This document shows positions 62,662-64,000 of a DNA stretch of 64,000 nt, one piece after another. The DNA comes from Hippopus hippopus (taxonomy: Eukaryota > Mollusca > Bivalvia > Cardiida > Cardiidae). Under the pieces are notes generated by a model. The model ran no database searches. It was given only the letters and a program-made list of their open reading frames with translations, and was not told the DNA's origin. Each line of letters begins with the position of its first letter. Within the stretch, counting starts at the first letter, position 1. A program made the position numbers and the translations under genes. The DNA is taken from assembly GCA_946811185.2 (NCBI GenBank), contig OX328099.1:70870714-70934713 (forward strand), read 5' to 3'.

Positions 62662-62888
62662 TTAACTTTTTACCACACAATCCCGACTTTTAACAACCCT
62701 GAGAAAGAAAGCTTTTGAAAACATTGTAGGAAAAGGAGAAAATGCTGGTAACCAGCATTTTCTCCTTTTCCCACAAGGTTTTCTACCCTTCCCAAATCAA
62801 ATTTCAATTCTTGAGTCATTAATTTTGTCATCTGCAAATGCTTTCAATTTGGATTAGTCCAAAATTTTGTTGTTTGGTTAAGAGTTAA
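62662..62888 (-). repeat. M1 MITE, near-consensus
   Basis: TTAA both ends, B to A, palindrome with one mismatch (CCCACAAGGTTTTC). Confidence 0.9.
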
Positions 62889-63086
62889 CTTGTTCACATT
62901 CAAAGCATTTGCAGACAACAAAATAAATGTTACTCAAAAATTGAAATTTGTTTAGAGAAGGATCGAAAACAATGTGGGAAATGGAGAAAATACTGGTTAC
63001 CATCATTTTCTCATTTTTCCCACAACATTTTCAAAAGGCCTTTTTCTCAGGATCATTAAAAGCTGTGATTGTGTGGCAAAGGGTTA
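62885..63086 (+). repeat. M1 MITE, A terminus deleted
   Basis: TTAACTTGTTCACATTCAAAG lacks about 25 terminal bases; end GATTGTGTGGCAAAGGGTTAA. Confidence 0.78.
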
Positions 63087-63309
63087 ACTCTTCACTACAC
63101 ATTAAAAAAAAAAAAATTCTGATCCAAATGGTAAGCTTTTGCAGACGACAATTTAAATTTGACTTAAATGATTCAATTTGTCTTTTGATAAGGTAGAAAA
63201 TGTGAGAGAAGGTGAAAATGTTGGTTACCAATATTTTCTTCTTTTCCCACATCGTTTTCAAAAGCCTTTTTCCTAAGGGATGGTAAAACATAAGAATGTG
63301 TGGTGAAAG
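63083..63309 (+). repeat. M1 MITE
   Basis: TTAACTCTTCACTACACATT start with an A13 tract replacing part of the A arm; B terminus GAATGTGTGGTGAAAGC merges into M2. Confidence 0.72.
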
Positions 63310-63448
63310 CTTTTTGCTACAAGTCAATTTTGTGCATGTCGAAGGACCAGTCTTCCTCCAGATTCAGTCCATTGGCAGACAAAGTGGATTTTATGGATTC
63401 ACAAGTATATGATGACTTGCTTGGTATATTGCATCACTGAGATGCAAT
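63308..63448 (+). repeat. M2 3' half
   Basis: CTTTTTGCTACAAGTCAATT through GATGACTTGCTTGG to GAGATGCAATAA. Confidence 0.72.
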
Positions 63449-63580
63449 AACCTTTTACCATGCAATTTGACTTTTCAAGACCCTGATAAAAAAAGCTTTT
63501 GAAAAAATTGTGGGAAAAGGAGAAAATGCTGGTATTCCAGCAATATTCCACAATAATTTCAATCCATCCCAAAACAAACA
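63446..63580 (-). repeat. M1 MITE, A arm lost
   Basis: TAACCTTTTACCATGCAATTT to a loop GGTATTCCAGC; ends near AATCCATCCC. Confidence 0.65.
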
Positions 63581-63582
63581 AG

Positions 63583-63902
63583 AACTGTCATTGAATGTGA
63601 CTTAATACCCCCGCCAGCGCTTTGACAGAAACAGGCAATTTAACAAAAAATTTTCTACGTTCAAGGGGAGATTACCCTTGAATCATAGGGAGTAGATGAT
63701 TGAAAACTGCGTCTTGCACAACTTCAGTTACAATCAATGTATCAACAAACTTTCAATACAATAGCAGCAAAACTGTAGGAGGAGTTCGTGACACAAAATT
63801 ACTAGTATTTTGTACACAGACAGACAGACGGACACACGGACGGATGGACAGACAGGCTGATTCCAGTATACCCCTAAAAACATTCATTTTGCAGGGGTAT
63901 AA
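63583..63902 (+). mobile_element. Pearl-like element, third subtype
   Basis: Starts AACAAGAACTGTCATTG, then TAATACCCCCGCC; carries a GACAGACAGACGGACACACG tract; ends CAGTATACCCCTAAAAACAT and TGCAGGGGTATAAC, a terminal hairpin. Confidence 0.55.
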
Positions 63903-63907
63903 CTAAA

Positions 63908-64000
63908 GCCGTCACTGAATGTGACTTAATACCCCCGCCAGCACTTTGACAGAAAAAAGTGTCAAGTTCAAGGGGAGATAATTCCTCAACCAGGAGGAGT
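63908..64000 (+). mobile_element. Start of a second third-subtype pearl-like element
   Basis: GTCACTGAATGTGACTTAAT, ACCCCCGCCAGCACTTTG repeats the start at 63588 and runs off the window, so two copies are in tandem. Confidence 0.55.

Noticed and set aside
574..63580. A CRISPR-like array suggested by the regularly recurring M1 palindromes
   Set aside because: Spacing is irregular, copies occur in both orientations with transposon ends and TTAA duplications, and the DNA is clearly animal.

Overview
This is AT-rich animal nuclear DNA with long introns, intron-exon structure and dense DNA-transposon debris. The tRNA-derived SINEs ending in a GGCGTTAAACCCCAA-type tail, the pearl/Helitron-like elements with tandem cores and GACGGACGGA tracts, and the hairpin MITEs point to a mollusc, most likely a bivalve. 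Species cannot be fixed by eye. Family labels used here (M1 to M4, FB, SINE-A/B/C) are mine.

Host gene: one minus-strand gene spans most of the window. Ten short exons (62.4k, 43.9k, 42.1k, 28.6k, 27.8k, 19.8k, 18.0k, 16.3k, 16.1k, 5.2k) join in compatible phase to 260 codons without a stop. They encode two acidic EEYDDI/EEYDDV phosphotyrosine motifs, a YEPLP motif, a charged helix and a helical-extended SH3 domain like that of the FYB1/ADAP-PRAM1 immune adaptor family. Its 3' end was not found, and the first exon is tentative. Introns reach about 18 kb and hold nearly everything else.

Transposons: (1) M1, a roughly 230-bp MITE bounded by TTAA with CCCTTTACC/GGTAAAGGG ends and a roughly 66-bp central palindrome. 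Some seventy copies or pieces are visible, on the order of a fifth of the window by eye. (2) M2, about 260 bp, ends GAGCCATGCTCTG. (3) M3, about 210 bp, TTAA-bounded, with a GATCAAGATCAGACTGCA hairpin. (4) M4, about 180 bp, with a TTGGCTAAAC hairpin. (5) A 6.2-kb foldback element (29029-35188) made almost only of 356-bp tandem units in two opposed arrays, with a 9-bp target duplication. (6) A 5.3-kb pogo/Tigger-like transposon (44645-49931) with an apparently intact three-exon transposase carrying a C-terminal PHD finger. (7) A decayed mariner (21961-23602). (8) Four pearl-like elements. (9) Several tRNA-derived SINEs.

How it fits together: the elements are extensively nested, and empty sites can be rebuilt. 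FB sits in an M1 that itself sits at an internal TTAA of another M1. The pogo element sits in an M2 with TA duplication. An M1 lies inside the mariner. Two M1s occupy both TTAA sites of one M2. The nesting supports TTAA-specific (piggyBac-type) mobilisation of M1. Minisatellites, one of them apparently grown from M3 sequence, fill part of the remaining intron DNA.
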